64,000 nucleotides of DNA, from NCBI RefSeq assembly GCF_964028515.1, contig NZ_OZ034788.1, positions 310,001-374,000 of the forward strand, given 5' to 3'. The DNA is from Wolbachia endosymbiont (group B) of Hofmannophila pseudospretella (GTDB lineage Bacteria > Pseudomonadota > Alphaproteobacteria > Rickettsiales > Anaplasmataceae). The first letter of the stretch is position 1. Every line of letters begins with the position of its first letter. The notes beneath the pieces were generated by a model. It had not been told where the DNA came from. It searched no databases and saw only the letters and a list, made by a program, of their open reading frames with translations. Of the stretch, positions 46,344 to 57,600 are shown piece by piece. A program made the position numbers and the translations under genes.

Positions 46344-47443
46344 TACCAATTCCCACTATATAAAGAACAGATAGACAATAATGGGAAAGAAGTGATACTA
46401 AAGTAGATAAAATAGAGAGGTATAAATGGCATTAAGGTCAAAACTATTAGACGAAAAAGTTGTAAATTTGGCGAAAGAAATGTTAAAAAAGGTCAGAAAT
46501 AACGCATATGTTTCAAAAAAGTTACAAGCGGTGATAGCAGGAAAAGAAAGTAGTATAAGCGCTGTGGCAAGAATATGTAAAATTTCAAGGACTGCTTTGA
46601 CTGAATGGATAAAGCATCTAAAATTTGGTAGAGTAGAAAGATTATTTTCCCCGTCTCAGCGGCGAAGAAAAAGCAAATTAAACAAAAATCAACGTGAGCA
46701 AATTGAAATATGGGTAGAAAGAAATCCAAATATTACTATTAAGGAAGTGCAAATAAAAATCTCAGAGGAATTTGGCCTAAACATTAGCAAATCAACAGTG
46801 CACCGTGAGATACAAAGGATGAAGTTTTCTTACATAACACCGAGGCCAATTCACCATAAACAAGATAAAAACAAGCAAGAAGAGTTTAAAAAATACTTCA
46901 ATAAAATAGTCAATTCCCACCCTGAAAAGGAGGTATTTTTTTGATGAATCACGATTTGGAACTCATTCAAAAATCGGACACGGATGGTTTAAAAAAGGGG
47001 TCAGAACACAGGTTAAAATGAAAATTGGTAGACAAAATTTCTATATCTACAGTGCGTTAAATCCAAGAAGTGGTAAGAAAATTAGCCTACTTGCTCCATA
47101 TGTAAACACTGATTGTATGAATATATTTCTGGAGCAGATGTCGAAAGATTTAGGCACGAAAGAAGCCTTTCTTGTAATGGATTGTGCAAGTTGGCATAGA
47201 TCAAAAAGTTTGAAAATTCAGGAAAACATTACCATCATATACTTGCCTCCTTATTCACCGGAACTGAATCCTGTTGAAAGGTTGTGGCAATATATCAAAT
47301 ACAATACTTTACGCAATAGTATCTACGATACCATAGGTTTACTTGAAGATGTTTTGTGTAATTTTATTGTCAATATTTCCAGTACTACTATTAAACGAGT
47401 TTGTAATGTTTCTTATTTGTTCGGTCAGTAATGGATTTTGGTA
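46344..47443 (+). mobile_element. IS630 copy 3 (1100 bp)
   Basis: Full-length, abutting copy 2 in direct orientation. The three bases before it are TCA, part of copy 2, and the three after it are TTA. Transposase frames at 46426-46944 and 47018-47431 with the T7 slippage run are intact. It may be the copy that truncated copy 2. Confidence 0.92.
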
Positions 47444-47498
47444 TTACTCCTGAAGGCTTTACGAAAGAATGCAAGTGCTGCAGACTTGTCTCTACTAA

Positions 47499-48598
47499 TA
47501 CCAAAATCCATTACTGACCGAACAAATAAGAAACATTACAAACTCGTTTAATAGTAGTACTGGAAATATTGACAATAAAATTACACAAAACATCTTCAAG
47601 TAAACCTATGGTATCGTAGATACTATTGCGTAAAGTATTGTATTTGATATATTGCCACAACCTTTCAACAGGATTCAGTTCCGGTGAATAAGGAGGCAAG
47701 TATATGATGGTAATGTTTTCCTGAATTTTCAAACTTTTTGATCTATGCCAACTTGCACAATCCATTACAAGAAAGGCTTCTTTCGTGCCTAAATCTTTCG
47801 ACATCTGCTCCAGAAATATATTCATACAATCAGTGTTTACATATGGAGCAAGTAGGCTAATTTTCTTACCACTTCTTGGATTTAACGCACTGTAGATATA
47901 GAAATTTTGTCTACCAATTTTCATTTTAACCTGTGTTCTGACCCCTTTTTTAAACCATCCGTGTCCGATTTTTGAATGAGTTCCAAATCGTGATTCATCA
48001 AAAAAATACCTCCTTTTCAGGGTGGGAATTGACTATTTTATTGAAGTATTTTTTAAACTCTTCTTGCTTGTTTTTATCTTGTTTATGGTGAATTGGCCTC
48101 GGTGTTATGTAAGAAAACTTCATCCTTTGTATCTCACGGTGCACTGTTGATTTGCTAATGTTTAGGCCAAATTCCTCTGAGATTTTTATTTGCACTTCCT
48201 TAATAGTAATATTTGGATTTCTTTCTACCCATATTTCAATTTGCTCACGTTGATTTTTGTTTAATTTGCTTTTTCTTCGCCGCTGAGACGGGGAAAATAA
48301 TCTTTCTACTCTACCAAATTTTAGATGCTTTATCCATTCAGTCAAAGCAGTCCTTGAAATTTTACATATTCTTGCCACAGCGCTTATACTACTTTCTTTT
48401 CCTGCTATCACCGCTTGTAACTTTTTTGAAACATATGCGTTATTTCTGACCTTTTTTAACATTTCTTTCGCCAAATTTACAACTTTTTCGTCTAATAGTT
48501 TTGACCTTAATGCCATTTATACCTCTCTATTTTATCTACTTTAGTATCACTTCTTTCCCATTATTGTCTATCTGTTCTTTATATAGTGGGAATTGGTA
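47499..48598 (-). mobile_element. IS630 copy 4, inverted (1100 bp)
   Basis: Full-length on the minus strand, sharing the gcgtta variant with copy 3. It is flanked by TAA on both sides (47496-47498 and 48599-48601). Transposase frames 48516-47998 and 47924-47511 are intact with a T7 run. It forms an inverted pair with copy 3 around the 55-bp inverted IS6 piece. Confidence 0.92.
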
Positions 48599-49052
48599 TA
48601 ACTATCTTCCTGAGAAAATTGTCATTGATAAAAGCGGCAGTAATACTGCTGCTCTTGATGATTTGAATGCAGAAATTTCTGAAGATTACAGTTCTTCAAA
48701 TAAAATATCTAAATAATATTGTTGATAGGTTTATCAAGAAGCGAATAAAGCCTATGCTTAGTTTTAAAAATTTTCATTCCGCAAAGATTACTATTACAGG
48801 TATAGAAAATATTCGCATGATTCAGAAAAAACAAATTATCGGAGCTAATGACAATGTTTCTACTTTTGAGAATTTTGCTATGTTAATGGCTCTATAACTC
48901 CTATAATCTCAGCTTTAATGATCTTCTTTTCTATGGTTTATAGATGCAACAGAACCGGAAAAAAACCCCTAAAAACTGGAAAAGAGAATAGGAATTTGAC
49001 ATAAGATATTCCCAAATTTTCAATGTTCATATGGTTATAAGCAGTACAGCTA

Positions 49053-49991
49053 TTAATCATCCATTATTGATATACCTGAATTATTCTCAGTAAATAAATC
49101 AAGTATAATGTTAGGTACTCTACCATCAACTATGTGAACAACCCCTGCACATTCTTCCACCATTTTAGTATATGACATAAGCCTTTCAACAAATTTTTCT
49201 CCTTTAATTTTTCCACAATCAATCGATTCTTTTAAATTTTTAATCAAGACTCTTCTATTGCCAACTTTGTTTATTTCTTCATCTGTATCACTCAAGATTA
49301 TCATTTTAGATGCGTAAACTGCAAGTGCAATTGCACTTGCAGTGCTATCAGTATCAATATGATATGTTTCTCCATTTTTTCCATAACCGATAGGTGCAAT
49401 AACTGGTATAGAATCTGATTCTTCAATAAAGAATAATATATCAGGATTGATTTCAGTTGGTCTACCGATAAATCCCATATCTAGTATTTTTTCAATATTA
49501 TTTAATCTATTTTCCCTAAGCGTAGTGCTTATCTTTTCAGCTTTTATGAGGTTGCCATCTTTTCCACATAGTCCAATAGCTGAACCACCAGCAGAATTTA
49601 TATGCTGAACAATTTTTTTATTAATTGAACCACATAGTGCCATTTCAATGATTTTCATAGTGCTTTTGTCTGTAAGTCTGACACCATTTATAAACTTATC
49701 ATTCATACCTAGCATTTTTAACACTGAGTTAATTTCATATTCTCCGTCATGAACTACCACCGGATTTATACCAAGCTGTTTCAACAGAACAACATTATGC
49801 GCAAAAGCACTAAGCAGCGTTTCATCTGAGATTATTACACTGCTGCATTTGATGATAAAAGTTTCGCCTACAAATTTAGGTATGTTAGACAGAATTTCAA
49901 ATAATATTTCTGTTTTTTCCTTCAATGGCATCTTACCATTTAAAGATTCATCACTTTTCATTTTTTTATCTTGTAAATTTGAAAAACTCAT
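49053..49991 (-). CDS. argB: Acetylglutamate kinase
   Basis: A 312-residue amino acid kinase family protein: FIIKCSSVIISDETLLSAFA (nucleotide/Gly region), AVVLLKQLGINPVVVHDGE, SAIGLCGKDGNLIKAEK, PVIAPIGYGKNGETYHIDTD and ASAIALAVYASKMIILSDTD are family segments. The second step in arginine synthesis. Whether Wolbachia runs that pathway is unclear, so a lone argB may be a relic or serve another use. Its start overlaps the 3' end of engB by 26 bp. Confidence 0.85.
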   Translation of the reverse strand: MSFSNLQDKKMKSDESLNGKMPLKEKTEILFEILSNIPKFVGETFIIKCSSVIISDETLLSAFAHNVVLLKQLGINPVVVHDGEYEINSVLKMLGMNDKFINGVRLTDKSTMKIIEMALCGSINKKIVQHINSAGGSAIGLCGKDGNLIKAEKISTTLRENRLNNIEKILDMGFIGRPTEINPDILFFIEESDSIPVIAPIGYGKNGETYHIDTDSTASAIALAVYASKMIILSDTDEEINKVGNRRVLIKNLKESIDCGKIKGEKFVERLMSYTKMVEECAGVVHIVDGRVPNIILDLFTENNSGISIMDD

Positions 49992-50559
49992 CTCTTACCT
50001 TGGTGATTTTATGCTTAACACGAATGCTTATTTGATGAATTGACACATGTTCATTATTAACCCACTTTTGAGTATTTTCTAGAATAGCATCTAGACTTTC
50101 CTGACTCACTTTATCTATTTTTGTTAGCACAATATTAAAGTTAATATTATTACATATTAACCAATAAATAAAGTCTTTGTCTATTTCTTTTAATCCTACC
50201 TTGCTATCTATAAGCACAAACACTCTTTTTAGATTTCTCCTGTGAATTAGATAGTACTCAATTAGGTTTAAGTATTGTACTGCTTCTTCCTTGCTTGCAA
50301 AAGAATAGCCATAACCCGGTAGGTCGACAATCCTAAACTTATCATTGTACATAGAGTAAAAATTTATTTGTCTAGTGCATCCAGGTTTAGAAGAAACTCT
50401 TGCAGCTTTTTTGGTGTTTATCAGCAAGTTGATTAAACTCGATTTTCCTACGTTTGATCTACCAGCAAATGCAATCTCTGGAGCCGACTCATCTGGTAAT
50501 GATTTTTTGTCTGAAGCTCCAAATATGAAGCTGCAGATTGATGTTATCTGTTTTGCCAT
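49966..50559 (-). CDS. engB: Ribosome biogenesis GTPase EngB (YsxC/YihA)
   Basis: A 197-residue GTPase: G1 GRSNVGKSSLINLLI, G2 TRQINFYSM, G3 IVDLPGYGYSFASKE, G4 TKIDKV. Needed for 50S assembly. The 3' end overlaps argB by 26 bp, so the two are cotranscribed. Divergent from prfA, with a 113-bp gap. Confidence 0.94.
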   Translation of the reverse strand: MAKQITSICSFIFGASDKKSLPDESAPEIAFAGRSNVGKSSLINLLINTKKAARVSSKPGCTRQINFYSMYNDKFRIVDLPGYGYSFASKEEAVQYLNLIEYYLIHRRNLKRVFVLIDSKVGLKEIDKDFIYWLICNNINFNIVLTKIDKVSQESLDAILENTQKWVNNEHVSIHQISIRVKHKITKVRDEFFKFTR

Positions 50560-50672
50560 TATACTTAGGTAGAAATATTCGAGACAATTATAGTGTTATT
50601 GCTTGATATAAGAAATTTTTTATTTCAGTATATATTACTTACTTAAACAGCTGAAAACTAGACCTGTACTAT

Positions 50673-51764
50673 ATGGATATAGAGAATAATTTACAAGACT
50701 TAAAAAAAAAGTTTTCTGATGTAGAGAGAAATCTGGAAAACCCTACCAATTTGAGTCAAAAAGAATTCGTTAGTTTTTCAAAGGAATACTCTGAACTCAG
50801 ACCAATTATCGAGATAATCAATGAATATAATATATTAAAAGAGGAAATTTCAGATTTAGAAGAAATCATGAAAGATGAGAACAGCGATGGTGATATAAAA
50901 GAGTTAGCAAAAGAAGAACTTCTTGAGAAGCAAAAGATACTATTACCGAAAGTAAAAGCAAAACTAAAGTTGGCATTATTACCCAAAGATGAAGATGACT
51001 CAAGAAATGCAATATTAGAAATTAGGGCAGGCACAGGCGGAGAAGAAGCGGCATTATTTGCAGCGATTTTATTTCGTATGTATCAAAAATATGCAGAAAG
51101 AAGAAATTGGAAGTTTGAGCCAATAAGTATTTCCAATACAGGTATAGGTGGCTATAAGGAAGCTTCTGCACTCATTAATGGAACAGAAGTTTTTGCAAGA
51201 CTGAAATTTGAGTCAGGGGTGCACAGAGTACAAAGAGTGCCAGAAACTGAATCTTCAGGAAGATTGCACACTTCCGCAGCTACTGTTGCAATATTACCTG
51301 AAGTAGAAGAGGTTGACTTTGAAATAGAAGAAAAAGATTTACGCATAGATGTTTATAGATCCAGTGGTCCTGGAGGGCAATCAGTGAATACAACTGACAG
51401 CGCAGTAAGGGTCACCCACTTGCCAACAGGGATAGTCGTAATACAGCAAGATGAAAAATCGCAGCACAAAAATAAGGCTAAAGCGCTCAAAGTGTTGAGA
51501 GCAAGGCTATACGAAATTGAAAGACAAAAAAAAGAAATGGAAAGGTCAACAATGAGGAAAAGCCAAATTGGTTCTGGAGATCGCTCTGAACGTATAAGAA
51601 CTTATAACTTTCCACAATCAAGAATAACAGATCATAGAATTAATCTCACTTCACATCGATTAGAACAGATTATAAAAGAAGGTGAACTAGATGAATTGAT
51701 TGAGGCATTGATTTCACGAAATGAAGCAGAAAGGTTGGCTGGAGGGGGTAATGTTACTTTTTGA
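50673..51764 (+). CDS. prfA: Peptide chain release factor 1
   Basis: A 363-residue class I release factor for UAA and UAG. The GGQ motif is in SSGPGGQSVNTTDSAVRVTH, with RIRTYNFPQSRITDHRINLT and LERIIKEGELDEL-like segments around it. The N-terminal helical domain is complete, so this is full length. Positioned at a divergent pair with engB. Confidence 0.95.
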   Translation: MDIENNLQDLKKKFSDVERNLENPTNLSQKEFVSFSKEYSELRPIIEIINEYNILKEEISDLEEIMKDENSDGDIKELAKEELLEKQKILLPKVKAKLKLALLPKDEDDSRNAILEIRAGTGGEEAALFAAILFRMYQKYAERRNWKFEPISISNTGIGGYKEASALINGTEVFARLKFESGVHRVQRVPETESSGRLHTSAATVAILPEVEEVDFEIEEKDLRIDVYRSSGPGGQSVNTTDSAVRVTHLPTGIVVIQQDEKSQHKNKAKALKVLRARLYEIERQKKEMERSTMRKSQIGSGDRSERIRTYNFPQSRITDHRINLTSHRLEQIIKEGELDELIEALISRNEAERLAGGGNVTF

Positions 51765-51993
51765 TGGAAATTTGAAACAAAGCATAGGTATCAGGTTAAA
51801 AAGAAGTAAAGTTAGTTGTTCATAATTTAGTTTTCCCTTTAGTATTACTAATGATAACAAAGATATGGAAACGTCAAGCGAATACCTATTCGGTTAATAG
51901 CATCATATAGAAAAAGGCAAGTTACATTTATTTGTTGCTGCTCATAGAACATCCAAATTCAACTATAGACCTGCTAAAAGGTGTAGGAAATCT

Positions 51994-52456
51994 GGTTCTG
52001 TCGCATCTATAAACCATAGAAAAGAAGATCATTAAAGCTGAGATTATAGGAGTTATAGAGCCATTAACATAGCAAAATTCTCAAAAGTAGAAACATTGTC
52101 ATTAGCTCCGATAATTTGTTTTTTCTGAATCATGCGAATATTTTCTATACCTGTAATAGTAATCTTTGCGGAATGAAAATTTTTAAAACTAAGCATAGGC
52201 TTTATTCGCTTCTTGATAAACCTATCAACAATATTATTTAGATATTTTATTTGAAGAACTGTAATCTTCAGAAATTTCTGCATTCAAATCATCAAGAGCA
52301 GCAGTATTACTGTCGCTTTTATCAAGGTTCTGTCGCATTTGTAAGGAAGTAGAAAGAAGAATGATATAATTGTCTAAAAATAAAGCAAAGATGTTTCGTA
52401 TCAATCAAAAATTATTGCCATATTTCAAAGGATTTAGCTTTTCAGCGATGTTATCT
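51994..52456. mobile_element. IS6-like copy D, two rearranged fragments
   Basis: Positions 51994-52325 are the right half of the IS6-like element in reverse orientation (its end ggttctgtcgcatctata at 51994), stopping at gcgacag. It abuts 52326-52456, the left end in forward orientation (ggttctgtcgcat... gcgatgttatct). The latter stops inside mutL DNA. The middle of the element is missing. It could be two partial insertions or one copy rearranged. Confidence 0.75.
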
Positions 52457-52752
52457 TACTGCTGCAATTGAAGGCAAAGCTTCTCCTCTAAACCCAAGGT
52501 GCTTGATTTCTATTAACTCACCATCGCTTAATTTTGAAGTAGCGTGGCGCATAAACGCAAGTTCCAAATCTTCCTTTTCTATTCCATTTCCATCTTCTGT
52601 TACAGTTATAAGATTACGCCCACCACTTTCTATTTTGATCTCTATCTCTAGCATCTATTGCATTTTCTACTAATTCCTTTTGCTGGCCTCTCTATTACCT
52701 CTCCCGCTGCTATACGGTTTATTGTTTTTGTATCTAAAAGAATTATTGCCAT
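52457..52752 (-). pseudogene. mutL: N-terminal fragment of mutL
   Basis: From ATG at 52752 it reads MAIILLDTKTINRIAAGEVI then ERPA, the mutL start. A small deletion then shifts the frame to a second piece (IEIKIESGGRNLITVTEDGN, GIEKEDLELAFMRHATSKLS, HLGFRGEALPSIAAV) with the ATP-lid and GFRGEA motifs. The fragment ends at the IS6-like copy D. A full mutL is not present in this window. Confidence 0.85.
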
Positions 52753-52948
52753 ATTTCCAACTCTCAGTCTGATCAGGATATAGCTTGAATATCAATGCAA
52801 ATCAAGTTCTCTATTAGGTGTCTTAACTAATTTAAAAACAGAAATAGTTGTAAAAACCCAGTCCGAAATGTTATCTCATGTGGATCTATGTTTGAATTTT
52901 AGTTGAATATTTTTACACAATTGTGTATAATTATTAATGCTTTTTATC

Positions 52949-53422
52949 TTACTTTCTCATGGCTCTTTCAAAGTTTCTCGATCCAAAATTTGACCTGTCC
53001 TTTAAACGAGTGTTTGGCACTGAGAAAAATAAGAATATCCTTATCCACTTCCTCAACGATATCTTAGGCTTTACTGGGGTTAACACTATAGAAGATGTTG
53101 AGTTCCTCAGCACTATCATGAATCCTGAGATTGCTTCTGATAAAAAAAGCATCGGTTGATGTTCTTTGCAAGGATTCATATGGAAATAGGTATATTGCAG
53201 AGGGGCATAGCCTCTATTGGTCTTAATATCAAAGCTAGCTCCTTTTTCTAAGAGCTTTTCTGCTACATTTAAATGACCATACTTTGCAGCTAAGTGTAGA
53301 GCAGTATAGCCATCATTGTCTTTAGCATCAATATCCGCTCCCTTCTCAAGAAACTTTTCAACCTTGCTAAGATCACCTTCCCTTGCAGAACTAATTAATA
53401 AATTATTATTGTTTAGAGTCAT
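52949..53422 (-). pseudogene. Ankyrin protein fragment fused to antisense Rpn sequence
   Basis: From 53422 the first about 75 residues are ankyrin repeats (LLISSAREGDLSKVEKFLEK, TALHLAAKYGHLNVAEKLLE). At about 53205 the sequence becomes the reverse of an Rpn-type gene, so the last about 80 residues are not native. The ankyrin gene has lost its 3' part by recombination. It is best read as a pseudogene, although the fused frame is open. Confidence 0.7.
52959..53205 (+). pseudogene. Rpn family nuclease N-terminal fragment
   Basis: MALSKFLDPKFDLSFKRVFG then FLNDILGFTGVNTIEDVEF is the start of an Rpn/PD-(D/E)XK transposase-like nuclease. A frameshift in an A run near 53148 breaks it (first frame ends KKSIG; another continues SVDVLCKDSYGNRYIAE). 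It ends where the ankyrin fragment begins. No catalytic core remains. Confidence 0.75.
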
Positions 53423-53693
53423 ATGTATACCTCAATAAGAATCAAACTTTGAGAATACTCAATATAGCATACTACTTACACCAAATATAATAGTCACAAT
53501 ATTTTCCATACATAAAGAATCAATTATTTTATAAGGTGATTAAGGTAATACTTTGTTTGTAAAATTTATCAACCTATAATTTCAATTTTTTTGGAGTAAC
53601 TCTATACTTTTGTTACTACTAACGACTTCAATAATATAACCATTCCAGCAACCAAAACCAGCAAGCGTGAGAACTGTTTTTCTTGGAATCTTA

Positions 53694-54555
53694 GAGCCTG
53701 TACGTGATCTCAAAAAAGGGATAGAATGAGAGGATAAAGTATATAAAGTAGGATATGCGAAGTTTATATCCAAGTGATATAAGTCGAGAAAAGTTTGAGA
53801 TTATTGTAGCAGATCTGGAGTCTTGCAGGAAGAGGACAAAGCCAAGAACACTTGATTTATATCATGTATTTTGTGGAGTGTTATACGTCTTAAAAAGTGG
53901 CTGCCAGTGGAGAATGTTACCAAAAGAGTTTCCAAAATGGCGGAATTGTTACGACTATTTTAAGAAGTGGAGTGAAAAAGCAGATGCAAATAAAGAAAGT
54001 GTTCTGGAGCTGGTATTAAAAAAAAATAGTTGGCGTGGTCCGACAAAACAATGGTCGGAAAGAAAAAACCAGCTTCTGCATAATTGATGCACAAAGCGTA
54101 AAAAATGCAGATACTGCTGAAGAAAAAGGCTATGATGCAGGCAAAAAGGTTTCAGGAATAAAACGCCATATTGCGGTAGATACACAAGGTTTACCCCACG
54201 CAATTTATATAACAACGGCAGAAATAACTGATCGTAGTAGCGCTGTGAGAATGATTAAAAATGCTAAAGAAAACCTATCTGAAGTTAAAAATATACTAGT
54301 TGATGCTGGCTACACAGGAGAAAATTTTGCAACACAAATAAAAGCAACTATTGGCGCTACCGTTGAAGTAATAAAGCGAAACGAATTACACACCTTTGTC
54401 GTATTGCCGAAAAGATGGGTTGTTGAGAGATCTTTTGCTTGGTTGCAAAAATGTAGGCGATTGTGGAAAAATTGCGAGCGGAAACTCAACACTAGCCTGC
54501 AAATGGTCGTTCTTGCTTTCGCTGCTTTGCTTCTGAAAAGATTATGAACAGGCTC
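53694..54555 (+). mobile_element. IS5-family element (862 bp)
   Basis: Ends are GAGCCTGTACGTGATC on the left and the inverse GAGCCTGTTCATAATC on the right, flanked by TTA at 53691-53693 and 54556-54558. The element interrupts a short sequence that also occurs near 62066-62160. A second, about 80% similar copy starts at 63508. Confidence 0.85.
53755..54547 (+). CDS. IS5-family transposase, two overlapping frames
   Basis: Frame one (53755-54087) has the N-terminal domain YHVFCGVLYVLKSGCQWRML then PKEFPKWRNCYDYFKKW. Frame two (54035-54547) has the DDE core: CIIDAQSVKN (Asp), LVDAGYTGENF (Asp) and RWVVERSFAWLQK (Glu). The overlap contains an A6 run (near 54065), where a +1 shift joins them (GPTKQWSERK then TSFCIIDAQS). 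This layout is normal for the IS427-type IS5 group. Confidence 0.85.
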
Positions 54556-54619
54556 TTATGGTCTACCGCCATTCTGTTAAATGAAGATACAGATACCTTA
54601 TTACTTATGCTTCTTCATT

Positions 54620-57600
54620 TTATTGTATGCACCAATACCTATTGTCAACTAACTTCTGTGAATCACTATTTTCCAATTGATTATTAACTTTTTTCTCTAA
54701 CTTATTACAAATGTCACCTTGCATTCTATGATTAAGATCTTCAAATTGCATTGATATGTCTGGTATGTTACCTTGAAGCAGTTGTATATTAGGCGTATTT
54801 TCCTGAGATGTTGCACTTGTATTCTCTAATCTCCTTTTCTTAGACTTATCTAAATGTATAGTTGTCTTATGTCGTTTCTTATGTGATTGCACTTTTAAGT
54901 CTGAAGAACAAGGGCCTGAGGACATAATTGATTGCGCTTTTTGGCTATGAATAGCAATACAATAAAGCAAAAGATCTTTATATTCTAGATTCATAGTAGC
55001 CCCTCGCTCTAAAAGGTATTCAATAATATCTAAGCGACTAGCGATAAAAGCGTAGTGTAGAGGACTAATACCATTTCTATCCTGTAGATTTACATTAGCT
55101 CCTTTTTCTACAAAGTATTTAACAATATTTAGGTGACCAGCAATAACAGCATAGTGCAGAAAACCCCTACCACGACTATCTTGTAGATTTATGCAATCTT
55201 CTCGCTCTAAAAGGCTAGGAACAATATTTAAGAGACCACTGAATTTTCGATTCACATTAGCCCATTTATCTGTAAGGTATTCAATAATATCTGAGCTAGC
55301 AGTGACACCAGTATAGTGTAAAAGGTTTATACTATTTCTACCATGAAGATTTACAATATCTTCATACCTGAGAATGTTCAGAATAGCATTAAAAGTATTA
55401 CCAACAGCAAAATCAACTACTTCGGGTTGTGGAAAAAATAATTTTTTCTCTATTTCCTTTTCTAAATATTTTTTTCTTTCACTTTCAATAGACATTTCTT
55501 GTGTAGTGCTAAGATGATTTAACCCTATTCTTTTCTCCTGTAACTCTTGCCAGTTTTGAAGCTCTTGTGATGCCTCTTTTTTTCCAAGATAGTTATACCC
55601 AACAGATAATTGTATAAGATTTTTATAAAAACCTATATGATTGCTTTCATACAACTCACCTGAGCTAATCAAGTCGTTGAACTCCGTTAACACTTCATCT
55701 AATAGATTTTTTTTGTCTTTTATACTTCTCATCTTTTCAATAAAAGGACTTCTAAGTAGAAATTGACTTTGTTTTTGGTATTTTAGAATATCGAGCAAAC
55801 TCTCTTGTAAAATCGACGAATTCAATTTATGTAAGTTAATATGTGATGATGTCGTTGTAAGATAGAAGTATTTTTCATCTTGAATGCTATAAAATTCCGC
55901 TAAGGTCCGGGTGTATTTAAGATATGAAAAATACAATAGGTCATGATTTTTAAAAAAATCTTGATAGAAAGCATCTTTTTCTGTAGAATTAAATTCTACC
56001 TTAAAGTGTTCAACGTAGTACAATACCGTAAATGCACATAGATATTCTCCCTTCATTACAAATATTCTAGCCAAATCAATTGATAGAGTCGCCAATCTAC
56101 TTGATAAGCTATCACTTATAGAAAGTAGAGAAGCACAACTTCGTAAATAATCTAATGCACAATCATACTTCTCTTCTATGGTGTAAGTAATAACTATAAA
56201 ATGATCTAGGAGCATTTGCTCAAAATAACTCCTGTAGCTGCTTTCTCTGAGTTTAAAAAGCTCTTTTAACCCTGAGCAATCTTCTAATGCAACTAACGCA
56301 AGGGCACGTAAATATCTAATTTTTAAAGAATTTTCCGTTGAAGATGCAATAACCGGCAGTATTCTTGTTGAAAGCCCGACAACTTCCTTATACTCGCCCT
56401 CTAAATGTAAACGCGTGATAGATCTAATCATAAAAGGCTCTTCTTCTCTAAAAGTGTTATAGTTTCCAAGGTGATCAACTAAGGCGATAAGATGCAAAGT
56501 ATCAGTTTCTTCCAACAAATTGCTAAATTCATCTTCAAATATTTCTACAGCAGTTAGCAGTATATCCTCCTTTTGATCTTCAGCGATTTGCGAACGTATG
56601 GCTTCTTTTATCGATTTATGCATAACATACATTTTTTTTTCGCCTATCATTTCTATATCAAGCAGAGAATAATTTTCCATCAATTTGAAAGTAGATTCTA
56701 GTTCAACCAAAACTGAAAACATATCTGGGTTAATGTAGCTGTTACCCAAATGAGCCATAACTCTCAAACACCTAAAAGGTACTCCTTCATTTTTCTCTTC
56801 CATTACTTTCATGGAAATGCTCGTCGTTATTGATACAACCCTATCATATTTGCTCTGCTTGTTGTTTTTTGGAATTATCCGATCAAAATCTTCATATTTT
56901 TTTAAATATTCATAAATTCCAAATACTTCTTCTAAATTACTTAACTTACTATTTCTAATATAAGCTGCTGCCAGCCTTATGGCTAATGGAAAACCTTCGA
57001 GCTTTTTTACAAATACTTTTATTTGTTCGTCTTGTAATTTATCTACTATTCCTAAAATTCTTTTAGTAAGTTGTACAGCTTGGTCTTCTTCAAAAGTGCC
57101 CAAAGCTACTTCTACTACGCCTTTACAAGGCTGATCAAGAGAAGTGAATAAAAAATCAAAACCTACTCGATCCTCTACCTTTATAATCTCTTCCACGTCT
57201 TCTCTTCTAGCATTATGACAAATAATGAGACATCTCTTACTTCCTATTAGTGATTTGGTTTCTTCTATACACATACCTAACTTCCTTTGAGTTAAAGAAG
57301 AAAAACGCCTCTCTATAGACAACATGTTGCTGTCTTCTGTCTCATAGATATGGCTATAACTTTCTTTACTTTTTTCAGCACACTTTCTAGCCAGTTGAGT
57401 TTTACCCATGCCATGTTTGCCAGTTATTACTACCACTGTCCCTTCTATCTTTTGCAATTCTTGACATATCTTTTTTACTTGCTCCTGCCTTCCTGTAAAG
57501 TTATCTACTGTGGCACATACATCTTTAAGCTTCTGTTTCTTAAATTTAGACTTAAATTTTTTGATAGAAAAGAAAGATTGATTAACTCCCTTTATACTAA

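Larger units (their letters stand above)
44940..48956 (+). mobile_element. IS6-like copy C, split by IS630 copies and internally inverted
   Basis: The left piece is 44940-45314 and the right piece 48599-48956. Between them sit IS630 copies 2, 3 and 4 plus a 55-bp piece (47444-47498) which is the missing middle of the IS6-like element in reverse orientation. Removing IS630 DNA and one 3-bp repeat at each of two sites and turning the 55-bp piece gives exactly 782 bp, the length of copies A and B. The order of events is inference. Confidence 0.85.

Noticed and set aside
48501..48716. Open frame starting in IS630 and ending in IS6-like DNA
   Set aside because: A chimeric frame formed by the insertion; not a gene.
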